Positions 17,951-26,820 of a stretch of 64,000 nucleotides of DNA are shown in pieces. Position 1 is the first letter of the stretch. Each line of letters opens with the position of its first letter. The notes beneath the pieces were generated by a model. The model did no database searches and had not been told where the DNA came from. It worked only from the letters and a program-made list of their open reading frames with translations. Source of the stretch: Anaerotignum faecicola. Lineage in GTDB: Bacteria > Bacillota > Clostridia > Lachnospirales > Anaerotignaceae. Position numbers and translations under genes: made by a program. The stretch covers positions 62,001 through 126,000 of the forward strand of contig NZ_BHVZ01000004.1 in assembly GCF_003865035.1 (NCBI RefSeq), read 5' to 3'.

Positions 17951-19290
17951 GATTGTTTGCCTCCATAGTATCTGGCTCCTCTGGTTATGCCGTGTGGTTT
18001 TACTACTTGAGATGATTCTGGTTCAGTACTAGGTACATCCTTCGCTGCAGCCAACAGATTTTTGATACTTTTATAGCTGGGTTTACCGGAATAAGAAAGT
18101 GCCTTAGCACAGATCTGCTCCAACCTTTCTGGTGAATATTTTTCTGCCAGTTTCAATAATCCCGTGCAGCTTCTGTAGGATTGCTGTTCAATCCTGCCGG
18201 AGGTAAGTATTGCATCGACAACCTTACTTGTGTTAATTCCAATCGAATCAGCCCACTTACGGAACCGGTCACCGTTCCATTCCAGATATTTCTGGTGTTC
18301 CTGCGGCATATGTTCTGTCACAGTAGAATACTGACCACTTCTTCCATAGAGTCTTCTGTGAAAGGCAATACGATTGTGATTATAAAATATTTCAACCGTT
18401 GTATCTGTTATATGCACATCAACCTTATTTTTGATATACTGATAAGGCACGGAGTAGAACATTCTGTCTACTGCGATGTGATAGTTAAACTGGATGGTGG
18501 CTTGTTTCCACTCAGCCAGTTCAAAAGGTGTAGCAGGCAACGGAGCCAGTAATGGCATTTCTTCCCCAAGAAATAAACTAAGTCTGCTACATTCTTTTTT
18601 CTGGAATTTACGGGCATTGTAGGCATCCAGTTTTTCACGGATAGATGAATTCAGTTCTGCAAGAGAGAAAAACTGCTCATTGCGAAGAGCTGCTGTTATC
18701 CATGTGGATATCTTTCCTACTGATCCCTTTACATTCGGTTTATCCTTTGGTTTCCGGACTCTTTCCGGAAGGATGGCAAGATTGTAATGTTCTGCCATCT
18801 CACGATAAGTTGTGTTTAAGGCAGTGTTGTACCAGTCACTCTTTTTATGATTCACTGCAGTTGTACAGTTATCAGAAACGAGCATAGGTGTGACACCTCC
18901 AAAGAAATCAAACATCTGGACATGAGTTTTGATCCAGTTGTCGGTTTTCTCATTCATATATGCTTTTACAAAAGCATACTGACTGTAAGTTAATACACCT
19001 ACAAATATCCATGCATCTGTGATTTCTCCGGTGTCCGGATCAATGATGTGGGCAGGATCACCGGCCCAGTCAACTTCAATCTGTTCACCTGGTTTTCTGG
19101 GGATATGCATGGTAGCCCTGCGTTTTTCTTCATCCTTCTGGATGTAGTAGCAGAACTGAGAATACATCAGAGGCTCTTCGCTGCTCATGCGGCACTCCTC
19201 GCAGTATTCTACCCAGAGAAGCTTTTTGTTTACGCCGTTCCGATTCCATTTTCCTGGTGCCAATTCCACATAGAAAAGTTGTGAAATCAT
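17947..19290 (-). pseudogene. istA: IS21 transposase IstA, N-terminally truncated, catalytic Glu lost
   Basis: The DDE core is present: first Asp in EVDWAGDP, second Asp in MLVSDNCTT. The third position, usually V-E-G in KPKDKPxVEG-(S/A/T)-VG, reads NVKGSVG, so the catalytic Glu is Lys. Upstream of about 19290 the sequence no longer matches IstA, and the N-terminal HTH and about 100 residues are missing. The open frame continues to 19350 but only through unrelated sequence. Both lesions predict no transposition. Confidence 0.75.
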
Positions 19291-19376
19291 CAATCTCAGC
19301 ATATAAAAAATAGACTTTAACCTAAGTTTGAGATAAAGGCTCCAAATCATCCATTTTTAAGCTGCCGAAAAGGCTT

Positions 19377-19415
19377 AAGGGCTTGCCCTCTGCAATACAC
19401 AGATAGCAAGCCCTT
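19377..19415 (-). terminator. Terminator of the adhesin gene
   Basis: AAGGGCTTGC (19377-19386) pairs with GCAAGCCCTT (19406-19415), a perfect 10-bp stem lying about 85 bases after the adhesin stop. The tail on the minus strand is only moderately T-rich. Confidence 0.6.
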
Positions 19416-19498
19416 TTCGCCCCTAAAACAATTTACATTAAATATATTTTTCTCACTTTTTGGAATACTTCATTTTGCTTTCTTTTTCCCAAGCATAG

Positions 19499-22400
19499 TT
19501 ATCTTGCAATCGCAACTGTCTTTGTGGAAGGAACCCAAATCACGTTTGCGCCCAATTCCTCGGAAATATAGCGAATGGGAACCATCGTGCGTCCGTTGCT
19601 GATGATGGGTGCTGCGCCAAAGCCTTCCAATTCCTGATTGATTCTCATGGTCAAAACCTTGCCGTCAATCACGATGGTAACTGTCTTTGTATCCTGCGCC
19701 CAGCTTACATTTGCACCGAATGCCTCTGCAATAAATCTCAGCGGAACCATCGTTCTGTTCTGCGAAATCAAGGGTGCCGCATCCAAAATCTTGTTTTCAT
19801 TATTCAGCACAACACCATTATTGCCAATCTGCATGCTAATTGTTGTTAGGCTCTCCTTTTCCACAACGAAATAGCTGCCTTCCTCTACCACATAACCAAC
19901 AACCGCATTCGCCTTTGCATCATAGCTGCCGCCAACAATTTCCAGCTTGCCTGTTTCGGCGTTCAATCTTGCCAAGGTCAGTTGATTTACATTCTTCACA
20001 TCCTTGGTATCCGCAGGAATTTTCAAAACCGCAGGTTCTGTGAAATCCTTACCGGAAACACTCGTTCCCTCTGTTACCAGCGTTACCTTATCATCCGACT
20101 TCGCTGCATTTGCCGCCGCCGTATTTGCTTCTGCTGTGGTTTCTGCTATTTTTACGGTATCATTCTTGCCATCCACGGTAGGAGATACAGCAGGCTTTTC
20201 TGCGGGTTTTTCTGTGGGTTTTTCCGCAGGCTTACTGCCGCCACCGCCGCCACCGCCACCGGAATGTCGATTGGAAACGGTCAGTGTTCCATTGGCATAA
20301 ATAATATCATAATTATCATTTGACAGCGTACCGGTAATGTTGATTGTGGTTTTGCCGACTTTGCTCATATCCGGTGTCTGCGCATAGGTCAATGTTACAG
20401 TGCCGTTCAGGGTATCTGTACCGACCAAACCCTCTATCTTGTAATCCTTACCTGCTTCCGGATTGCTCAGAGCCGGCACATCGCTGCCGATGTAGGCGCT
20501 CTTGTCCAGTGCCGTAACGGTAACCGCTTTTTTCGCCACCTTCACTGTAAGGTTTTTCTGTACTGTGTTGTAGTTGCCGCTGTTGTCCTCGGTGTAAGTA
20601 GCCGCAAAGGTTTTCTTTCCCACGTTGCCAACAGAGCTGTCGGGAGTATCCCAAGCCCATCCCTTCGGCAGAGGTACATCCTTCAGTGTGCTGCCATAAA
20701 CAGCGTTCAATTCGGTCGGTATAGTCGGGTTAGGCGTTGCCTTGCCGATAGTAAAGGTTCCGCTTGCTGTGCCGATATAGTCGCCTTTGCCGGTGACGGT
20801 CACTGTGGCCTGTCCGGCATTCGTATTATCACTGGCAGAAATTGTGTACCGGTCCTTAGGAATCGTTTTACCGTCTACCTGAACTGTTACCGCATCAGCG
20901 GCCGGAATTTGAGCCTGACCGGTATATGTATAGCTGCCGGATACCGTCACTTGGGCATCGGTCAAGCTTTTTGCATTAACGGTTAGGGAAACATCCTGCT
21001 CCGTTGCGGAAATCGTTTCATAGTTCTTTTCCGTATCTTCACTGGGAGTAAACACCACTTTATACGAGGAAGTTCCCACTGCGGGAGTCGTATCCTTTAC
21101 ATCATCCGACCAAGCGAATGTACCGTATTGGGTACTGCCTCCGCTCAAGCGGCTGTCCGACACCTTTTCCCCGCAGGTAATTGCGCTTGCCGTTGGCCAA
21201 CTGATTTCAGGGGCCGCTGCCTTGCTGATGGCAAAGGTTTTTTTTGCTGTACCGATATAGTTGCCTATGCCGGTAACGGTCACGGTTGCTGTGCCCGCAT
21301 TGGTGTGATCCGTATAGGCAAGCGTATAATCGCGGCCCTCAACAAGCTGTGTGTTCTTTAATGTTACGCTTACAGCAGGGGTAATCGGAGAGCCTGTATA
21401 GATAAACGATTCGCCCGCTACCGCAACATCTGCATTTGCAATCCCGGCCTGCCGAATATATACTTGCTTCGTTTCTGCCTGCGCTGCCATATTTTGCGAT
21501 CCTACAAATTTTGCGGTGAGCGTGTGCCGTCCCTTTCCGAGATTCGCTTTTGCGGTGTCAATGGTAAAGGTTAGCTTGTTGCCGGAGGTTACATCTTTCG
21601 CCTCAGTAAGCTGTCTGTCTCCTTCGTAAATTGCCATCTGACCTGCCTGAGGCGTGTTAAGTGTTCGCGCCTTTTTAACAGGAGCCTTGCCGGTTGCCTT
21701 AGGTGTCACAGTGACGTAGATAGGATCGCCGTAGACATAGGCACTCACTTTCACTCCGCCGCTAAACTCAGTCCCGGACTGCGCAATGGTGTACTGCACT
21801 TTTGCCGTCTTTCCCTCCACGGTAACAGCGGCGGTATAGGTGCCCGCATCGGTGGGCGTTCCGGTAATAGCAGTGCTACCCTTGGTATAGGTAATGTCCG
21901 ATACAGACACATCGGAGATAAGGGTGTTTTCCAGAACTGCGGCCTTTCCTTGTCCGTCATAAATCAAATTGTCCGCAGGAGCCTTGATAATCACACTGCC
22001 ACCGTTGCCTTTGGGCAGTCCGCAGTTTTCTGCCGTACAATGTTCCGTAATAGTTGTACCGTCCTGACTGACGTTGTACTCCCAGCTATGCCGGTGTGTC
22101 TGAAGCTGCACGGTTTTGCCGTCATCTGATAGGGCGATACCATAGTCGGAAATGTCAGAGGTGAAGTTTCCTTCCTTGATCCAGTCTTTATTTTCCGTCT
22201 TAGCGATAGGAATCGACTCTCCATCGGTAGGGCCATGAAAGGATGTCACACCGATGCGGGTTTCTTCATGCAGTTTCTCCATTACCTGAATGGTTTTCCC
22301 ATCAAACAAAACCACATTTTTTCCGCCATTTCCAGTGTTGTCGGTAATTGTTACCTTGCCTTTGCCGGTGACCTGAAAGGCTTTGTCCTTGAAGTACACG

Positions 22401-25372
22401 CCGCCGCCATAAGTAGCGGTGTTGCCGGTAATTTTGCCGCCGTGCAGGATCATCTCTGCGGTGTTGGGGGCGACGATTGCACCGCAGTACACACCACCGC
22501 CATAAGTAGCGGTGTTGCCGGTAATCTCGCCGCCGTACATTTCAAATTTACTGTACTCTCTCAGAAATACGCCTCCGCCTGACGGTTTTACGTTGATATC
22601 TGAACCTGAATAGGTTGCATGGTTATTTGTGATTTTTCCGCCGTACATGATGAATGTTGAGGGATTGCTACTACTGCCCCAGCAAAACACGCCGGCACCG
22701 TGGACAGTCTCATTTCCGGTAATCGTCCCTCCGTACAGATGGATTGTTCCACCCACTTGGTCGGTGGATACACCGTTCTGAAAACCGGTAATCGTGCCGC
22801 CGTACATGTCAAAGGTGCTTCCTGTTGAGAGGGAAATGCCACCTTTCTTGTATACTTCATTGCCCTCTCGGCAAAGCTTGCCGGTTGTCCCGCAGTCTGT
22901 CAGCGTCAACTTTCCGTTTCCAGAAATCTTCACGGCACCATAGCCGGAGAAGGTCATCTTATGTCCGTTCAAACAAAGCACCACATCCGACGGTTCCCAA
23001 ATGCTATTCAGCTTGACATCCTGTGTCAGGTAGTAGCCGTCCACACCTTCGGGCATAGAGGTCGGCATCTGAGGCTTTGCAGGATTTTCCGCATAGGGAT
23101 TCCACGGCTGAAAATTCAACTCCTTTTCCTCCGCATGATCGCCAATAGCTGTGTGTGTACCACCACAGACACAGTGCGCTGTATGCCCCTGTGTGCGAAG
23201 CCACACCACATTCTCCTCCCGATACAGCTCGTTTGCGAGCGCATCATCCGGGAAGAGGTTATTGAAATATTCTCCGCCGGTTGTGTCAGTAACGGGGATG
23301 GGTGCCTCAGGGGAATCCGAATTTTCTACAGAAATGCCAAAGCGTGCATCGGCATTCAGCTTCCCGAAGGAGAGCGTTTTCCTTGTGTGAAGCAGAATAT
23401 TTTTCGTCTTGTTCTCAATTACCTTTGCACCGCCGCTGAGGGTAAGCGTGCCATCCAGATAATCCACACCTGTGGTGTTTTTGGTAATGGAACCGCCTTT
23501 CAGCGTACATTTCCCGCTATCAAGCAGTACGCCGGTGGTATTGCCGCTGATTACGCCGCTGTGCAGGTTGAACGTGCCGCCTGTCACCGCAACGCCGGAG
23601 GAACCACCGCTGACTTTGCCATTCTTGCAGTCCATCAGAGTGAAGGTGCTGCCGTCATCTACGGTAATTGCAGAAGCACCGTTAGGGGCTGTGATGCTCT
23701 TTCCGTTCAGACAAAGCATAATATCCCGATTCGGAGCTTCCCATGCTGTGCTTAGGGTAACATCTTCGCTCAGGCAGTAGTATTTTGTGTCTGATTTGTC
23801 TCCTGTGATTTCATCCAAAGAGTTAACCTCCTTGAATTCTGTCTGCGTGCCGTTATCCAGTCTGTGTATATGAGGGGTTACAATGGAATACGTCCCATCA
23901 TTATTTTTCTTGACCCTGCCGTAGCTTTTATCCAGAGAAGGAAACGTAGATTGCCGCCAGATGTCATTCTGCCCATCTTCATTTAACAGCCAGGTCACTT
24001 CGCCGGTGCCCATCACCTTCTGCGTCTTGGATATTACTGTGAATTTGTCTCCATCCTTGTATAGTTCACCGTTGTATGTTACACCGCCGAATCTTGGTTC
24101 GGAGTGGTAATAGTAACAGTTTGTGATTTTACCACCGGAGCTATTTTGTGCAATGGCATAGTCTTTCGGCACATAGGAAGTGCCTATGAACCCATCCGTT
24201 CGGAGTTCACCATCAAACAGGCAGTTTTTGATTGTGCCTGAATTCTCATAGGCAATGCCTGCAGCAGAGGCTTCATCCGGAATACGACCCTGAAATTTTG
24301 GATTTCCCGTTCCCGTCCCCACCGCACTCAGGCAGTTTTCGATTATGCCACTATTTTGGTAGGCGATGACACCGATCTCCCCCGCAACATAGAGCGTATA
24401 ATTGACCATAACACTGCAGCGCCGGATAGTGCCTTCGTTATACGCCGCAATCAGTCCACATTTGGTAACATTGAAATTGTTGGGGTACGCCGCAGAGCCG
24501 ATGCATTCAACCTTCACAACCAGATCCTGTATTGTACCGTCTGATCCAATCCGGCCGAAAAGGCCCTTTTCAGAAATTCCTTCTTGCTTAGCGTGGTTCC
24601 CCAGCCAAAAATTCCTTATGGTATAGGCGTTTCCGTCAAAGGTGCCGTTGTAGAGCTTTTCCTTGGTTCCAATGGGCTCCCAGATGACGTTATTCAGGTC
24701 AATGTCATGCAGCAGTTTGGCGTGAATATTAGCTTTTCCGCTATTCACCGTATCCCGAAACCATGCCAACTCCTCTGCGTTGGTAATTTGGTAGGGGGAT
24801 TCTTCTGTGCCTTTTCCTGCCGGCATTTTGTTTGTTGTTTCTGCCGCAACAGCCAGCAGAGCTTCAATTTCTTCGGCATTTTCTTTGTGGCTATCCTCTA
24901 TGTTCGGCAGTGCATTGATTTGCTCCTGTCCTGAGCAGGCCTCACATTCATAGGTGCAGGGCGTTCCCTCGGTAGCAGGGGAATAGCCGCAGTCCGCATT
25001 ATGCTCATGTCGGCAGTCTAATTTTTCTGTGATACAGCCGCTTTCCTCACTGCATTCATGGGTACAGATATGCGGCTCTCTTTCCGCCGTATTCTCTGAT
25101 GCACTGTCCTCCGCAACAGGATAACAGCTCTCCCCATGCTCATGCACACACTGCTTCATCGGTGCATAGCAATCCTCTGTATGCACATGCCCGCAGGGTG
25201 TTCCCTTCTCTCCTTCCGTATACCCACAATCCTCTGTATGCTTCGTGTGGTGTATACATAAGCCTGCACCAGCAGGGGACTCAACCTCTGCCGCCGCTAT
25301 CTGCATTTGCGGCATGGTCAAAATCATTACCGCTGTCAATAAAAATGCGGTCAATCTCTTTCGATTTCCCAT
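19499..25372 (-). CDS. Giant secreted adhesin with beta-helix, YDG/MBG repeats and stalk domain
   Basis: 1957 residues. A signal peptide covers 1-28. Residues about 38-150 hold Cys/His-rich repeats (HTEDCGY, HGESCYP, HNADCGY), probably metal-binding or disulfide-linked. Residues about 190-480 and 550-1090 form GLUG-like and right-handed beta-helix repeats (MYGG-x-ITGN, LYGG-x-ITGN). Residues about 1140-1640 carry MBG/YDG Ig-like repeats. A Gly8 and (KPAEKPTE)n linker follows, and residues about 1840-1957 are two copper-amine-oxidase-N-like stalk repeats (RTMVPLRFI, RTMVPIRYI) that often bind the cell wall. It lacks LPxTG. It follows the pseudo-receiver gene and is probably co-transcribed with it. 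Confidence 0.88.
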   Translation of the reverse strand: MGNRKRLTAFLLTAVMILTMPQMQIAAAEVESPAGAGLCIHHTKHTEDCGYTEGEKGTPCGHVHTEDCYAPMKQCVHEHGESCYPVAEDSASENTAEREPHICTHECSEESGCITEKLDCRHEHNADCGYSPATEGTPCTYECEACSGQEQINALPNIEDSHKENAEEIEALLAVAAETTNKMPAGKGTEESPYQITNAEELAWFRDTVNSGKANIHAKLLHDIDLNNVIWEPIGTKEKLYNGTFDGNAYTIRNFWLGNHAKQEGISEKGLFGRIGSDGTIQDLVVKVECIGSAAYPNNFNVTKCGLIAAYNEGTIRRCSVMVNYTLYVAGEIGVIAYQNSGIIENCLSAVGTGTGNPKFQGRIPDEASAAGIAYENSGTIKNCLFDGELRTDGFIGTSYVPKDYAIAQNSSGGKITNCYYYHSEPRFGGVTYNGELYKDGDKFTVISKTQKVMGTGEVTWLLNEDGQNDIWRQSTFPSLDKSYGRVKKNNDGTYSIVTPHIHRLDNGTQTEFKEVNSLDEITGDKSDTKYYCLSEDVTLSTAWEAPNRDIMLCLNGKSITAPNGASAITVDDGSTFTLMDCKNGKVSGGSSGVAVTGGTFNLHSGVISGNTTGVLLDSGKCTLKGGSITKNTTGVDYLDGTLTLSGGAKVIENKTKNILLHTRKTLSFGKLNADARFGISVENSDSPEAPIPVTDTTGGEYFNNLFPDDALANELYREENVVWLRTQGHTAHCVCGGTHTAIGDHAEEKELNFQPWNPYAENPAKPQMPTSMPEGVDGYYLTQDVKLNSIWEPSDVVLCLNGHKMTFSGYGAVKISGNGKLTLTDCGTTGKLCREGNEVYKKGGISLSTGSTFDMYGGTITGFQNGVSTDQVGGTIHLYGGTITGNETVHGAGVFCWGSSSNPSTFIMYGGKITNNHATYSGSDINVKPSGGGVFLREYSKFEMYGGEITGNTATYGGGVYCGAIVAPNTAEMILHGGKITGNTATYGGGVYFKDKAFQVTGKGKVTITDNTGNGGKNVVLFDGKTIQVMEKLHEETRIGVTSFHGPTDGESIPIAKTENKDWIKEGNFTSDISDYGIALSDDGKTVQLQTHRHSWEYNVSQDGTTITEHCTAENCGLPKGNGGSVIIKAPADNLIYDGQGKAAVLENTLISDVSVSDITYTKGSTAITGTPTDAGTYTAAVTVEGKTAKVQYTIAQSGTEFSGGVKVSAYVYGDPIYVTVTPKATGKAPVKKARTLNTPQAGQMAIYEGDRQLTEAKDVTSGNKLTFTIDTAKANLGKGRHTLTAKFVGSQNMAAQAETKQVYIRQAGIANADVAVAGESFIYTGSPITPAVSVTLKNTQLVEGRDYTLAYTDHTNAGTATVTVTGIGNYIGTAKKTFAISKAAAPEISWPTASAITCGEKVSDSRLSGGSTQYGTFAWSDDVKDTTPAVGTSSYKVVFTPSEDTEKNYETISATEQDVSLTVNAKSLTDAQVTVSGSYTYTGQAQIPAADAVTVQVDGKTIPKDRYTISASDNTNAGQATVTVTGKGDYIGTASGTFTIGKATPNPTIPTELNAVYGSTLKDVPLPKGWAWDTPDSSVGNVGKKTFAATYTEDNSGNYNTVQKNLTVKVAKKAVTVTALDKSAYIGSDVPALSNPEAGKDYKIEGLVGTDTLNGTVTLTYAQTPDMSKVGKTTINITGTLSNDNYDIIYANGTLTVSNRHSGGGGGGGGSKPAEKPTEKPAEKPAVSPTVDGKNDTVKIAETTAEANTAAANAAKSDDKVTLVTEGTSVSGKDFTEPAVLKIPADTKDVKNVNQLTLARLNAETGKLEIVGGSYDAKANAVVGYVVEEGSYFVVEKESLTTISMQIGNNGVVLNNENKILDAAPLISQNRTMVPLRFIAEAFGANVSWAQDTKTVTIVIDGKVLTMRINQELEGFGAAPIISNGRTMVPIRYISEELGANVIWVPSTKTVAIAR

Positions 25373-25485
25373 TTATACTCTCTCCCTTCTTTTTCCTCAT
25401 TTTCTGTCGGAACTACTCAATACCTCCTCTTTTTTTCCTGTATTTGATTCTGCGCCCTGTTCGGTGCATTTTTTCAATAACACTG

Positions 25486-25863
25486 TCATAAGCATTCTCT
25501 CCGATACAAAATCTGTCCAAAGGCTTTCCGCAGGCTATGAATATCCACAGGCTTTTTCCCAAACCAGTCCGCATTGTACCGATAGGCACGCAAGGCAAAA
25601 TCCAAATCCGAAAACCAAAAAATATGCGCATGCGGTCTTTTCTCCCACAGCAGCTCCATAATCTCCAGACTAAAGGTGCCATCCTGCGCCACCACAAATA
25701 AATCAACCTCAGGCCCATCCCGCACCAAGCTGCAAAAATCCTCCTGTCTCACATAGGGGGTAATCTCCACAAAACGCAGATATTCTCTGGCACATTGGTC
25801 AAGCTGTCCTAACAAAATTTCCAGTTCTCTAAGGTTTTCATTGTAAAGTGCAATCTTCAACAC
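25486..25863 (-). CDS. Pseudo-receiver domain protein (response-regulator-like)
   Basis: 125 residues matching the length and order of a CheY-like receiver. The start is GTG 25863 behind AGGGAGG. The phosphoacceptor strand reads LFVVAQDG, with Ala where Asp is expected (compare IIFLDIYM in the neighbouring regulator). The N-terminal acidic pair is replaced by YNE. The Lys of the KP motif is kept (GKKPV). It has no DNA-binding domain. It lies head-to-head with the LytTR regulator and directly upstream of the adhesin, so a phosphorylation-independent regulatory or decoy role is plausible. Confidence 0.6.
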   Translation of the reverse strand: MLKIALYNENLRELEILLGQLDQCAREYLRFVEITPYVRQEDFCSLVRDGPEVDLFVVAQDGTFSLEIMELLWEKRPHAHIFWFSDLDFALRAYRYNADWFGKKPVDIHSLRKAFGQILYRRECL

Positions 25864-25897
25864 GCCGCCTCCCTTCCACAGCAGATTAAAAAGGCAT

Positions 25898-25926
25898 AAA
25901 AAAAATCGATTCTTTTACAGAACCGA
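25898..25926 (-). terminator. Leader hairpin with eight T residues, possible attenuator
   Basis: TCGATTCT (25906-25913) pairs with AGAACCGA (25919-25926, one mismatch), and the minus-strand 3' side is followed by T8. It lies about 35 bases upstream of the pseudo-receiver start, inside the expected leader of that transcript. It could attenuate the pseudo-receiver/adhesin operon. Confidence 0.45.
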
Positions 25927-25970
25927 CTAAATTTAGGATACCATTTTTCACCACTCTGTCAATAGGTCTT

Positions 25971-26031
25971 GCATGAGATGTCAAAAATCTGCACGAAATG
26001 TAGGTCAAACCGAAAAAAAATATGATACAAT
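25971..26031 (+). promoter_or_regulatory. Candidate LytTR operator and promoter of the two-component operon
   Basis: GCATGAGATGT (25971-25981) and GCACGAAATGT (25991-26001) are 9/11 identical direct repeats spaced 20 bp start to start. This is close to the two-turn spacing of LytTR-bound sites. A TATGATACAAT stretch at 26021-26031 supplies a -10 element about 20 bases further on. The arrangement, next to a LytTR regulator gene, fits autoregulation, and the site also sits in the divergent intergenic region of the adhesin operon. Confidence 0.45.
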
Positions 26032-26073
26032 AGTTCGTGAAAAGCAAAATTCTTAAGTTAGGAGGCGAAAATT

Positions 26074-26820
26074 ATGCGGATTGCCATTGTAGATGACCTT
26101 TCCACCGATTCCGAAGCTTTGCGGAAGTTCCTCTGCCGCTGGGCATCGGAACAGGGGATTCCTCTGGTTCCTTCCCCTGTTATATTGGAAAGCGGCGAGG
26201 CTCTGCTTGCCCATTTCGCTCCGAATGCCTTTGATATAATCTTTCTGGATATTTATATGGCCGGCATAACCGGTATGGAGGTTGCCCGAAAAATTCGGGA
26301 GCAGGATACGCATTGTCAGCTAATCTTTACAACCACCACCGGAGAGTTCGCTGTGGACAGCTATGAAGTTGGGGCGGCATATTATCTGGTAAAGCCCTTT
26401 TCCTATGAAAATCTAACACAGGCACTTTCACGCTGCAGTGCGGAGCTTTTGGAGCAAAGCCAGTGCGTAATCATTCCGGGTGCTGCAGAACAGCCACCAC
26501 TTCTGCTCCATCAAATTACCTATACCGAATACCAAAGTCGCAATGTAGAGGTTCATCTGCTTGGCGGAAAAACACGCCTCATCTCCATGCGGCAGGCTGA
26601 TTTTGCGGCTCTGCTGTTGGCATATCCTTATTTCTGCGACTGTATGCGTGGCGTTCTGGTCAATCTGGAGCAGGTGGAAAGCTTAACGGCAAGTCATTTT
26701 CTTCTGTCAGATGGGACATCTGTTCCTGTCAGCCGATTAAAATATAAGGAGGTACGGGAAAAATATCTTTCCTTTGCCTATGCCCGCATGAGAGGAGGCT
26801 TCACAAATGGAACTCTATGA
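26074..26820 (+). CDS. LytTR-family response regulator
   Basis: 248 residues. The receiver domain covers about 1-120, with acidic residues DD at 7-8, phosphoacceptor Asp59 in IIFLDIYM and Lys in LVKPFSY. The C-terminal LytTR DNA-binding domain spans about 145-240 (YTEYQSRNVEVHLLGG, then a SRLKYKEV end). AGGAGG lies eight bases before the ATG. It overlaps the downstream kinase gene by 14 bases. It is an AgrA/ComE-like regulator, probably sensing a peptide or envelope signal through its kinase. The likely targets are its own promoter and the divergent adhesin operon. Confidence 0.9.
   Translation: MRIAIVDDLSTDSEALRKFLCRWASEQGIPLVPSPVILESGEALLAHFAPNAFDIIFLDIYMAGITGMEVARKIREQDTHCQLIFTTTTGEFAVDSYEVGAAYYLVKPFSYENLTQALSRCSAELLEQSQCVIIPGAAEQPPLLLHQITYTEYQSRNVEVHLLGGKTRLISMRQADFAALLLAYPYFCDCMRGVLVNLEQVESLTASHFLLSDGTSVPVSRLKYKEVREKYLSFAYARMRGGFTNGTL

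Larger units (their letters stand above)
17085..19290 (-). mobile_element. IS21-family element, 5'-truncated and inactive
   Basis: IstA and IstB genes lie in the usual order with an ATGA overlap. The right (3') end holds a GC-rich hairpin region (17090-17155) with GGCAAAGCCGCC and GTCCGG/CCGGAC pairs typical of IS21 ends. The left end is missing: IstA homology starts abruptly near 19290, and there is no upstream HTH region. It is therefore a fixed relic. Confidence 0.8.

Noticed and set aside
22370..22770. Regular short repeats in the adhesin that look at first like a CRISPR array
   Set aside because: They are in-frame protein repeats (Tyr-Gly-Gly-x-Ile-Thr-Gly-Asn) with unequal spacing and no near-identical DNA repeat/spacer structure.
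22961..23755. Plus-strand frame of 264 codons
   Set aside because: Shadow of the repeat-rich adhesin; its composition reflects the beta-helix repeats read backwards.
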